Shown here piece after piece: positions 1 to 9,153 of a stretch of DNA of 64,000 nt. Each line of letters begins with the position of its first letter. Position 1 is the stretch's first letter. The translations under genes were made by a program, and so were the position numbers. A model generated the notes under the pieces. It searched no databases. It saw only the letters and a program-made list of their open reading frames with translations, and was not told where the DNA came from. This stretch comes from Pseudozobellia sp. WGM2 (GTDB lineage Bacteria > Bacteroidota > Bacteroidia > Flavobacteriales > Flavobacteriaceae), in assembly GCF_017810075.1 (NCBI RefSeq), contig NZ_JADNYK010000012.1:17411-81410 (forward strand), written 5' to 3'.

Positions 1-492
<492 letters not shown>

Positions 493-516
493 TTTCTATT
501 GACTATTATATATTAA

Positions 517-545
517 AACAGAGGCCATATGGCCTCTGTTTTTTT
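517..545 (+). terminator. Rho-independent terminator of lysS
   Basis: A perfect 10-bp stem (AACAGAGGCC / GGCCTCTGTT) closes an ATAT loop and is followed by a run of T. It starts 24 bases after the lysS stop codon. Confidence 0.93.
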
Positions 546-924
546 AATGCCTTCAATTTATCTTTAAACTTACTCGAAAACAAAGTGGAGTTCTGTGTTA
601 CAATTCTGTGGCAACAGCGACCCAAATTATCGGCAGATGATAAACTTATGGGCATTGTCACACAAAAATAATTACCTATAATCATCACTTCAGACTGCTA
701 TAATTTTCAGTTTAGATTGAGAAGAGTTTTTTGCACTTACCAGTGCACTGATATTACAAGCCAGTCGACAATCTGCACATTTGCTTTCTTATTTTTTTTT
801 GGGAAAATTTTAAGATTCCAAAAAAAAGGGTAATATTCACACAAATAAACTAATGTAAAATTAACGTAATCTTAATTAAAACCCTTCAAAATCAGAATTT
901 AACAACTCAATACTCGATTTTTTT
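546..924. other. Intergenic region upstream of the SusC/SusD cluster
   Basis: About 380 bases without a convincing gene. The last 130 bases are very AT-rich and must hold the promoter of the SusC gene, but I see no exact TAnnTTTG core at suitable spacing from a TTTG. A short open frame on the minus strand here runs into the lysS terminator and is not credible. Confidence 0.5.
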
Positions 925-3900
925 ATGAAAACTAACTACAGAAATCAAATCTTATGGGTGCTTTTTTTCTCGTTATTCGGGATTTTCGCACACGCCCAAG
1001 AAATTAGTATCTCGGGAACACTCTCAGATGACCAAGGCCCTCTGCCTGGGGTAAACATTGTTGAAAAAGGTACCACAAACGGCGTAACTACTGACTTTGA
1101 CGGTAATTATACTATCAGTAATGTCGCCTCAGATGGTATTCTGGTATTCAGCTATGTGGGCTATTTAACGCAAGAATTGGCGGTAGACGGTAAAGAGACA
1201 ATAAATGTTAACCTGAAGGCCGACTCCCAAAAATTAGATGAAGTGGTGGTGGTTGGTTATGGTACGGTTAGAAAGAGCGACCTCACGGGATCGGTTTCTT
1301 CCGTAGATGGTGAAAAACTTAAAGAATTTCCTGTTACTTCAATAGATCAAGGTATACAAGGTAGGGCCGCTGGTGTGCAAGTTTCACAGACATCTGCTGC
1401 ACCTGGAGGCGGTCTGAGCATTAGGGTGCGTGGGGCCAATTCGATAAGCAGCGGTAGCGAACCTTTATATGTCATCGATGGTTTTCCGATATATCCCGAT
1501 AACAGTTCTGCAGGGGCTGGGGGAAACCGTAGGCCTACTAACGTACTTGCTACCCTGAACCCAAATGACATCGAGTCAATAGAGGTTTTAAAGGATGCCA
1601 GTGGCACAGCAATCTATGGATCCAGAGGTTCTAATGGTGTTGTATTGATTACTACAAAAGCAGGTACTTCAGGAAAACTGAAAATTTCGTATGATGGATC
1701 ATATAGCTTACAGCAACCTGCGAAAAGGCTAGATGTACTCAATGCTACCGATTATGCTCTATATCAAAATCTTCGGGCGGCATCTAGAGGTATTACAGAA
1801 CCTTACCCTGATCCCCAATCCTTAGGCCGAGGCACCTACTGGCAAGATGAAATTTTTAGAACTGGTGGTATTTCTAATCATCAACTTTCTTTCACAGGAG
1901 GCAGTGAAAATACTAAATATGCCTTTACCGTCGGCACGTTCAAAAACGAAGGAATCGTTTTAAATTCCGATTTTGGAAGAAACAGTATACGCGCAAATAT
2001 AGATTCTAAAGGTTTTGACGGCAAACTTGTCTTGGGCACCAGAAATACATTCTCTAGAGGTATTACGAATGCCCAGAGTACAGACCGTGGCGGGCCGGGG
2101 GGGCTCACCATTACCGCTATCGGTAGTGACCCAACAGAGGCACCTTTTACCCCAGATGGCAATTACAATTTCTTTCTTTATGATGGACGTTTTGATATCA
2201 ACCCCATAGCCGAATCGGCTGAGGCAAGAGATACGGATAAAACCAACCGTATGCTATCCAATACGTTCGTACAATATGAGCTTCTCAAAGGGCTAAAGGC
2301 GAAAACCAGTTTTGGTTTTGATATATTGAACACCAATAGAAGTACCTATTATTCACTTGATACCCGTTTGGGTAGACAAAATAATATTCAAAAAATAGAA
2401 GCGTCAAGAAGTCTTACAAATATACTGAGCGAGAACACCCTATCGTATTCTAGTGAACTGAGCGATGCTATTCGCATGGATGCCCTAGCTGGTTACACGT
2501 ACCAAACTGAAACCAACAAGTACACCGAAGCCTCAAGTATGAATTTTACCATAGATGATGAAGATGCCAATCAGCTTGAAGATGGACTTGAACCTTTAAG
2601 ACCACAATCTGATCGCATAGAATGGAAATTGGAATCTATACTAGGTCGGTTAAACTTCAGCATATTAGACAAATATCTGATTACCGGTACTTTTAGACGA
2701 GACGGTTCTTCGAGATTCGGAGCAAATAATAAATGGGCCAATTTTGGGTCGGCAGCAGTTGCTTGGAAGCTAAAGCAAGAGTCATTCATGGAGAATTTAG
2801 ATGCGATCAGCGATATGAAACTTAGGTTGAGTTACGGCCTTACGGGAAACTCTGAAATACCACCCTACCGCTCACTTGCATCTCTAGATTTAGCCAATTA
2901 TATTCTTGCCGGCCAACTGGTGCCCGGCCTCCGCATAAACCGTATCGCTAACGATGATCTAAAATGGGAAAAAACCGGTCAGTTCGATGTCGGTCTCGAC
3001 ATAAGTTTCTTAAACAATAGACTTTCTTTCGTTGCAGACTATTATAAAATTAAAACCGACGACCTGCTATTGGAGGTAGCTCTTCCCTCAAGTATCGGAT
3101 TCACCAATGCATTGAAAAATTCCGGGGCTCTAGAGAATACCGGTTATGAATTCGCTGTTAACGGAGTTATTGCGAGCTCAGATAATTTTAAATGGGACAT
3201 TAATGCCAACATATCCTTCGTACGCAATGAAATTACAGATTTAGGAGATTCCGCTCCTTTTAACAGCGCCAGCCCTAGCGGCCATTTAGGGATCAGGGGA
3301 AGTTGGGTGGATATCGGCGAACCTATAGGAGTATGGAAAGGCCTTACGGCAATAGGAATATGGCAAAGTGAAGAAGAGATTGCCGCCAACGCTTCCTTTG
3401 GGTTTGATAAGCCCGGTTATGTACGATATGCCGATTTAGATGGTGATGGTGAAATAACTGGAGATGATGAAAGCATCATCGGTGACCCCAACCCCGACTT
3501 CACTTGGGGCTTATCACAAAATCTATCGTACAAAAATTTCGATCTTGACATCTTCATTCAGGGCTCTCAGGGTAATCAAGTAAGAAACTTGCAAGCTGCG
3601 GAACATGCAGATGGGGTTGGCAACTATAATCAATACTCCGTAGCCTTTGAAGATGCATGGACACCTTCAAATACGGACGCCTCAAGACCGATAATAGATG
3701 CAAATAGGGAGTTCGCCGATTTTTTTAGGAATTCTTCATTTTTTATTGAGGATGGGTCGTATATTAGGTTACAGAACGTATCTCTAGGTTATAATCTACC
3801 TGAAATAAGGGGGTTAGAGGCTGCAAGAGTTTATGTCAGTGCCCAAAATCTTTTTGTTATCACAGACTATTCAGGTTATGATCCGGAAGTAAATAATTCT

Positions 3901-3987
3901 GGACAGGACAACCTCAATAGGGCCGACGATTACGATGCCTACCCAAGAGCAAAGACATTTACATTGGGAGTTAATTTAAAGTTTTAA
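925..3987 (+). CDS. SusC/RagA-family TonB-linked outer membrane receptor
   Basis: This is a 1020-residue outer-membrane receptor of the SusC/RagA type, which imports oligomers or other ligands across the outer membrane using TonB energy. In order it shows a signal peptide ending FAHAQ (about residues 1-25), a carboxypeptidase-like beta-sandwich (about 28-105: PLPGVNIVEKGT...DFDGNYTI...FSYVGY), the KLDEVVVVGYGT element, a plug domain with GVQVSQ, VRGANSI and YVIDG, and a long beta-barrel ending in an aromatic residue (NLKF). No N-terminal STN domain is seen, so it is probably not a FecA-type signal transducer. The SusD partner follows after 31 bases, the standard pairing. The substrate cannot be read from the sequence; neighbours suggest a compound handled oxidatively outside the cytoplasm. 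Confidence 0.95.
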   Translation: MKTNYRNQILWVLFFSLFGIFAHAQEISISGTLSDDQGPLPGVNIVEKGTTNGVTTDFDGNYTISNVASDGILVFSYVGYLTQELAVDGKETINVNLKADSQKLDEVVVVGYGTVRKSDLTGSVSSVDGEKLKEFPVTSIDQGIQGRAAGVQVSQTSAAPGGGLSIRVRGANSISSGSEPLYVIDGFPIYPDNSSAGAGGNRRPTNVLATLNPNDIESIEVLKDASGTAIYGSRGSNGVVLITTKAGTSGKLKISYDGSYSLQQPAKRLDVLNATDYALYQNLRAASRGITEPYPDPQSLGRGTYWQDEIFRTGGISNHQLSFTGGSENTKYAFTVGTFKNEGIVLNSDFGRNSIRANIDSKGFDGKLVLGTRNTFSRGITNAQSTDRGGPGGLTITAIGSDPTEAPFTPDGNYNFFLYDGRFDINPIAESAEARDTDKTNRMLSNTFVQYELLKGLKAKTSFGFDILNTNRSTYYSLDTRLGRQNNIQKIEASRSLTNILSENTLSYSSELSDAIRMDALAGYTYQTETNKYTEASSMNFTIDDEDANQLEDGLEPLRPQSDRIEWKLESILGRLNFSILDKYLITGTFRRDGSSRFGANNKWANFGSAAVAWKLKQESFMENLDAISDMKLRLSYGLTGNSEIPPYRSLASLDLANYILAGQLVPGLRINRIANDDLKWEKTGQFDVGLDISFLNNRLSFVADYYKIKTDDLLLEVALPSSIGFTNALKNSGALENTGYEFAVNGVIASSDNFKWDINANISFVRNEITDLGDSAPFNSASPSGHLGIRGSWVDIGEPIGVWKGLTAIGIWQSEEEIAANASFGFDKPGYVRYADLDGDGEITGDDESIIGDPNPDFTWGLSQNLSYKNFDLDIFIQGSQGNQVRNLQAAEHADGVGNYNQYSVAFEDAWTPSNTDASRPIIDANREFADFFRNSSFFIEDGSYIRLQNVSLGYNLPEIRGLEAARVYVSAQNLFVITDYSGYDPEVNNSGQDNLNRADDYDAYPRAKTFTLGVNLKF

Positions 3988-4018
3988 GTAGTATTAGAAT
4001 CTTTATAAAAAAAATATT

Positions 4019-5545
4019 ATGAAATTGATTAAAAATTTGACTAAAAAAAGCAAGTGGCTACTAGGTTTTGCAGCTATTTGTTTAATTGCGGCAAGTTGCT
4101 CAGACCTTGATGAAAATCCTGACTTTAGCAGTTCCAACGCTTTCTACAAATCAGAAAACGATGCCCTCACAGCTCTTAATGGAGCTTATGACAACTTAGG
4201 TCGCGAATGGTTCAATACCATGTATGCCAGATTTTGTTTTGACTGCATATTGGGATATTCGACCGGATACGAAAAACAGCCCTTGAATTATGCCTCTGGA
4301 GCCTTGACACCTGGCGATGGTGTTTTAGCCTCTTATTGGGACATATCTTATAAGGCGATTAATGATGCCAATAATATAATTACCAACGTTCCTGACATAG
4401 AAATGGATGAGACGAAAAAGAGTAGAATAATAGGGGAAGCAAAATTTCTGAGGGGCTATTTCTATTACCACTTGGCAGTTTATTTCGATGATATACCTGT
4501 ATATACAGAACCAACAACATCATTTGATGCGGCAGCAAGTAATGAAGACGGCAAACAACGAGCCTTAAATCAAGCAATTGCCGATTTCATCGATGCGTCG
4601 GCTGCATTACCTCCTTCTTATTCCGGTGGGGATCTTGGTCGAGCTACTAAATGGGCCGCTCTAGGATTTCTTTCGAAGACGTATCTTGAAACAGGGCAGT
4701 TCAATGAAGCTCGTGATGCGGCTGAAAATGTTATCGATAATTCGGGCTTGACCCTATTTGATGATTTCTCATTTAATTTTGATGTTGAACATGAGAATAT
4801 GGGCGAACGGCTGTTCGAAATTCAGTTTAGCTATGCTGCCGACCCTAACAAGAATTCGAATTTTTTGGCACATTTTTCACCAACAGACTGGGCCGGACCT
4901 GATGCTGAGAATCAGACCGCTGCAGCGGCCGGATGGGCAGACGCCTGGATTTGGGGAGAACCAGAGTTTAGAATGACCTATGATGATGAAGATGCACGTA
5001 TACCAGGTACTTTTGTAGAATCATACTATTCTCGAAACGTAAACGATCAGGTAACTTGGGACCCTAATGCCAAGTCTAATTTTGTGGGAAGCGGAAGTAC
5101 TGAAAGAACGTATAGAAGCGCCTATGTTGTTAAATACTTGGAGACGGAACCATCTAGCTGGGATAATACGGAGAGAAACTTTCCAGCACTTAGGCTATCC
5201 GACGTTATGTTGGCGCATTCAGAAGCGGCTAACGAAAGTGGACAAGGCGATGCCTATTTAGGTATAAACACTGTTAGGGCCAGAGCGTCTCTGCCGCCTC
5301 TATCCGGATTGTCCAAACAAGACCTTAAAGACGCCATAGTTCAAGAAAGAGCTTGGGAATTTGCTTTTGAAGGACAGACCTTTATTACTCTAAAAAGGGC
5401 CGGTGTGGAATATATTGCCGACTATGTCAACACATATACCAATCGTGCAGCCGATGTCGACGGTCGCAAAGATGCGGTGCTGCCTATTCCTAATCAAGAG
5501 GTAAATGCCAATACGCTCATAGAGCAGAATGCACTTTGGAAATAG
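4019..5545 (+). CDS. SusD/RagB-family nutrient-binding outer membrane lipoprotein
   Basis: A 508-residue SusD/RagB lipoprotein, the surface lid that captures ligand for the SusC barrel just upstream. The signal peptide ends in a lipobox with Cys27 (IAASC). The residues after it, SDLDEN, are acidic and fit the surface-export signal described for Bacteroidetes lipoproteins (inference). The body has the TPR-like helices of the family (LTALNGAYDNL, FLRGYFYYHLAVYFDDIPV, ALGFLSKTYLETG) and the conserved C-terminal block with ERAWEFAFEG and PIPNQEVNANTLIEQN. A terminator after the stop suggests that susC-susD can form their own transcript. Confidence 0.95.
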   Translation: MKLIKNLTKKSKWLLGFAAICLIAASCSDLDENPDFSSSNAFYKSENDALTALNGAYDNLGREWFNTMYARFCFDCILGYSTGYEKQPLNYASGALTPGDGVLASYWDISYKAINDANNIITNVPDIEMDETKKSRIIGEAKFLRGYFYYHLAVYFDDIPVYTEPTTSFDAAASNEDGKQRALNQAIADFIDASAALPPSYSGGDLGRATKWAALGFLSKTYLETGQFNEARDAAENVIDNSGLTLFDDFSFNFDVEHENMGERLFEIQFSYAADPNKNSNFLAHFSPTDWAGPDAENQTAAAAGWADAWIWGEPEFRMTYDDEDARIPGTFVESYYSRNVNDQVTWDPNAKSNFVGSGSTERTYRSAYVVKYLETEPSSWDNTERNFPALRLSDVMLAHSEAANESGQGDAYLGINTVRARASLPPLSGLSKQDLKDAIVQERAWEFAFEGQTFITLKRAGVEYIADYVNTYTNRAADVDGRKDAVLPIPNQEVNANTLIEQNALWK

Positions 5546-5569
5546 TCATAGTCTTTTGGTGAAAAACAA

Positions 5570-5604
5570 AAAGGGGTCGCATCAAACGACCTCTTTCTTT
5601 TTTT
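5570..5604 (+). terminator. Rho-independent terminator after susD
   Basis: A 10-bp stem AAAGGGGTCG / CGACCTCTTT with one G-T pair and a 7-base loop is followed by a T-rich run. It lies 25 bases after the susD stop and may be leaky, lowering expression of the genes downstream relative to susCD. Confidence 0.85.
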
Positions 5605-5657
5605 GCAATCCTTTCATTTATCGCTAATTTAACCTTCGAAGCTTAATATTTATTTAG

Positions 5658-8600
5658 ATGAATATACGACAGTACTTCCGCTTCTGTATTAGTAGCCTTT
5701 TTATAAGTTTGGTTTTATCCTGTACTTCGAAAACCGATCGACCTCACCAAGATGAATTATCTTTATTATCACTTGTTCCTGCCTCATATTCTAATGTAAA
5801 TTTCAGTAACGACCTACCCGAGAACGAATCGATGAACAGTATTCTTTTTGAATACTATCTCAACGGTGCAGGTGTGGCAATCGGTGATTTTGATAACGAC
5901 GGCCTTCCAGATCTTTATTTTGCTTCTAATCTAGGTCAGAATAAAATATACCTCAACAAAGGAAATCTTAAGTTCGAAGACGTTACCGTGAAATCTGGTG
6001 CTGGGGGATCAAAAGGATGGTCGACCGGAGTTACGACTATTGATATCAACAATGATGGTCTTTTAGATATCTATGTCTGTCGCGCCGGAAGATTTTCCGA
6101 TAAAAGTCTAAGCAAAAATGAACTTTTTGTTAATCAGGGTATAGTCAACGGCATACCTGTTTTTGAAGAAGAAGCCTCTATATATGGCTTGGATTATCAA
6201 GGTTACTCGACCCAGGCTGCATTTTTCGATTATGATAAAGATGGTGACCTGGACATGTATCTGCTTAATCATAATGTTTATGTGGGTGTGAAAGGAAGTT
6301 TTGAAGAATTAAAATCTCAAAAAGCACCTTTGGTGGGTGACATTCTTTTTAAAAATGATAACGGAAAATTCGTAGATGTCTCCGAGTCGGCCGGTATTTA
6401 TCAAAACCCTATAGGTTATGGCTTAGGTATTTCCGTAGGTGACCTAAACAACGATGGTTGGCCAGATCTCTATATCGGCAATGATTACAGCGAACATGAT
6501 TATATATACCTTAACAATACCGACGGCACCTTTACCGAAAGTATAAAACAAACTACTGGTCATATCTCGAACTATTCAATGGGGAACGATATTTCCGATT
6601 TCAATAACGATGGCCTTCTCGATATAGTAACATTAGATATGGTGGCAGAAGACAACTATGGTATAAAAACAAGCATGTCGGGCATGAACCCCGATAAATT
6701 CTATGCGCATGTGAATCAAGGCCTACACTATCAGTATATGTACAATACATTGCAGCTTAATACAGGTATTGATTATGGCATGCGACCTAAGTTTTCCGAT
6801 ATCGGTCAGCTTGCCGGGGTATCAAATACGGGTTGGGGTTGGGGCCCCCTATTCATGGATTTGGATAATGATGGTCTTCAAGACCTTTTCGTTTCAAACG
6901 GTATTAAACGTGATTTTAGAAACAATGACTTTAACACCTATCGGCGTAATAAGGAAGCGGAAATAATTAGTAACCCAAATCTCGATAAAAAGACCGTACT
7001 GAGAGATTTGATCTCTAAAATGCCATCACGTAGAGAAGTTAATTATGTATACAGAAATATGGGCAACCTCAAATTTTCCGACCAAAGTGAAGAATGGGGT
7101 CTTTCGTTGCCAAGTTGCTCCAATGGGGCGGCCTATAGCGACCTCGATAATGATGGTGACCTTGACTTAGTGCTCAATAATTCTGATACCCTAGCCTTTG
7201 TATATAAGAATAACAGTGTGGAAAAAAAATTGGCTAATTATCTAAAAGTTAATCTAAAAGGGAACAAAAGTAATTTAAATGGCATTGGCACAAGAGTATC
7301 TATTAAAATAAAAAATAAACAACAGCTTCGAGAACATTACAACACTAGAGGGTTTCAATCAGCCGTTGGCAATGCCATGCATTTTGGCCTTGGAAAAGTA
7401 ACGCTGATTGATACGCTAGAGGTAACATGGTCTGACGGCCGTAAACAGCGAATGACTAATATCGAATCTAATCAACAAATAACTTTGGAATATAAAAATG
7501 CAAGAGCTGAGGGTATAGCAAAAAAAGATTTCAACCCCACCTTTATTCCGTTCAATGGTGTTTTAGATATTGAACATATTGAAAATGAATTTAACGATTT
7601 TAAACGGGAAAGTCTTCTACCTCATAAAATGTCACAGTTCGGCCCGGGCTTTGCCATTGGTGATGTTAACGGTGACGGCACCGATGATTTTTTCTTAGGG
7701 CAGTCAATGGGTACAACGCCAAGTTTATACTTGCAAAGAGAATCAGGCACATTTGAGGAAAGTATTCAAAATGACTTTCGTTTTGCCGAGCATAAAGAAA
7801 ATGTGGCCGCTCATTTTTTTGATGCCGATGACGATGGAGATTTAGATTTATATGTGGTCAATGGTAGCAATGAATCAGAAAATCCGGAAAGTTATAGAGA
7901 CCAACTATTTAAAAATGAAGGAGGTATTTTTAGGTTACAGAAGAATTCATTACCCGTTTCTTCTGTTAGCGGAAGTTGTGTTGTGCCTTTTGATTTCGAT
8001 GGCGATGGTGATATAGATCTTTTCGTTGGTGGAAGACAGGTGCCAGGCAAATATCCTTATTCCGCCGACAGTCAACTCTTAATGAATGTCAGTTCAAAAG
8101 AAAAAATCGCTTTTAATGATGTTACAAAAGAAATAGCGCCCATGTTACAAGACTTTGGTATGGTCAGCGATGCAATCTGGGCCGATATTGATAACGATAC
8201 CCGTAGCGACCTTATCATTGTTGGAGAATGGATGACGCCTAAAATTTTGAAAAACATGAATGACGGTTTTCAAGATGTAACCTCAGATGCTAATCTTCAT
8301 AATGAGACAGGATGGTGGAACTGCATTTCCTCCGCTGATTTTGATGGGGATGGTGACATGGATCTCGTTGCAGGTAATCTCGGCCTGAACTATAAATACA
8401 AGGCAAACACTGCAAAACCATTTGAGGTCTATGCCGCCGATTTTGATGATTCAGGTAGCATAGACATTGTATTGGGTTACCACGATCAAGAAGAGTTATA
8501 TCCGCTAAGGGGCCGGCAATGCTCTTCTGATCAAATGCCATTTATCAAAGATAAGTTTCCAACCTACGATAGTTTCGGAAAGGCCACCATGGCCGAAGTA

Positions 8601-9035
8601 TTTGGTAAGGAAAAACTGAGCCAAGCCGTGAACTATAAAGCTAATAATTTTGCGACCTGCTACTTTGAAAACAAGGGCGGAAAATTTAAAAAAACCGAAT
8701 TACCTATGCTTGCCCAGATTTCCTCCGTTAATGATATCGCCATAGACGATTATACTAATAACGGAAATCTAGATATACTCATTGCAGGCAACAATTATGC
8801 TGCGGAGGTCGAAACTCCACGAAACGACGCATCTTATGGTTTATTACTTGAGGGCGATGGCATGGGGAATTTCAAAACTGTAACACCTGAGAAAAGTGGT
8901 TTATTAATTCAAGGGGAGGTGAGGCACATAGAGCCGATCAATCTAATAAACAAAATGCAAAAATCTCTTATTTTCGTGAAGAACAATGCACCTGCCGAGG
9001 TCTATTTCAATCAGATGTATCCTTCATCAAAGTAA
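5658..9035 (+). CDS. CRTAC1/ASPIC-UnbV family VCBS-repeat lipoprotein, double propeller
   Basis: A 1125-residue exported lipoprotein with lipobox Cys22 (LVLSC). It contains fourteen Ca-binding FG-GAP/VCBS motifs of the form DxDxDGxxDL: seven between about residues 75 and 500 (DFDNDGLPDL to DLDNDGDLDL), and seven between about 665 and 1035 (DVNGDGTDDF to DYTNNGNLDI). Between them, at about 525-610, is an ASPIC/UnbV domain (GIGTRVSIKI, HFGLGKVTLIDTLEVTWSDGR). Seven plus seven motifs fit two seven-bladed beta-propellers joined by UnbV (inference). Homologues are commonly encoded next to SusCD pairs, but their biochemical role is not established. It probably binds or presents the same ligand as the SusCD pair. 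Confidence 0.9.
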   Translation: MNIRQYFRFCISSLFISLVLSCTSKTDRPHQDELSLLSLVPASYSNVNFSNDLPENESMNSILFEYYLNGAGVAIGDFDNDGLPDLYFASNLGQNKIYLNKGNLKFEDVTVKSGAGGSKGWSTGVTTIDINNDGLLDIYVCRAGRFSDKSLSKNELFVNQGIVNGIPVFEEEASIYGLDYQGYSTQAAFFDYDKDGDLDMYLLNHNVYVGVKGSFEELKSQKAPLVGDILFKNDNGKFVDVSESAGIYQNPIGYGLGISVGDLNNDGWPDLYIGNDYSEHDYIYLNNTDGTFTESIKQTTGHISNYSMGNDISDFNNDGLLDIVTLDMVAEDNYGIKTSMSGMNPDKFYAHVNQGLHYQYMYNTLQLNTGIDYGMRPKFSDIGQLAGVSNTGWGWGPLFMDLDNDGLQDLFVSNGIKRDFRNNDFNTYRRNKEAEIISNPNLDKKTVLRDLISKMPSRREVNYVYRNMGNLKFSDQSEEWGLSLPSCSNGAAYSDLDNDGDLDLVLNNSDTLAFVYKNNSVEKKLANYLKVNLKGNKSNLNGIGTRVSIKIKNKQQLREHYNTRGFQSAVGNAMHFGLGKVTLIDTLEVTWSDGRKQRMTNIESNQQITLEYKNARAEGIAKKDFNPTFIPFNGVLDIEHIENEFNDFKRESLLPHKMSQFGPGFAIGDVNGDGTDDFFLGQSMGTTPSLYLQRESGTFEESIQNDFRFAEHKENVAAHFFDADDDGDLDLYVVNGSNESENPESYRDQLFKNEGGIFRLQKNSLPVSSVSGSCVVPFDFDGDGDIDLFVGGRQVPGKYPYSADSQLLMNVSSKEKIAFNDVTKEIAPMLQDFGMVSDAIWADIDNDTRSDLIIVGEWMTPKILKNMNDGFQDVTSDANLHNETGWWNCISSADFDGDGDMDLVAGNLGLNYKYKANTAKPFEVYAADFDDSGSIDIVLGYHDQEELYPLRGRQCSSDQMPFIKDKFPTYDSFGKATMAEVFGKEKLSQAVNYKANNFATCYFENKGGKFKKTELPMLAQISSVNDIAIDDYTNNGNLDILIAGNNYAAEVETPRNDASYGLLLEGDGMGNFKTVTPEKSGLLIQGEVRHIEPINLINKMQKSLIFVKNNAPAEVYFNQMYPSSK

Positions 9036-9153
9036 AGTATTGTTAGGTCTATACGATTAAGTTACTCTTTAAAACCGCCTATAATTTCTTAACTTTAATC
9101 CATCTATTTTTCTGGGGTGCTTTTGCGCTTGAATATTGCTTATCTTATTACAA

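Noticed and set aside
506..688. 60-residue minus-strand frame after lysS
   Set aside because: It runs through the lysS terminator and has no protein-like composition or partner signals.
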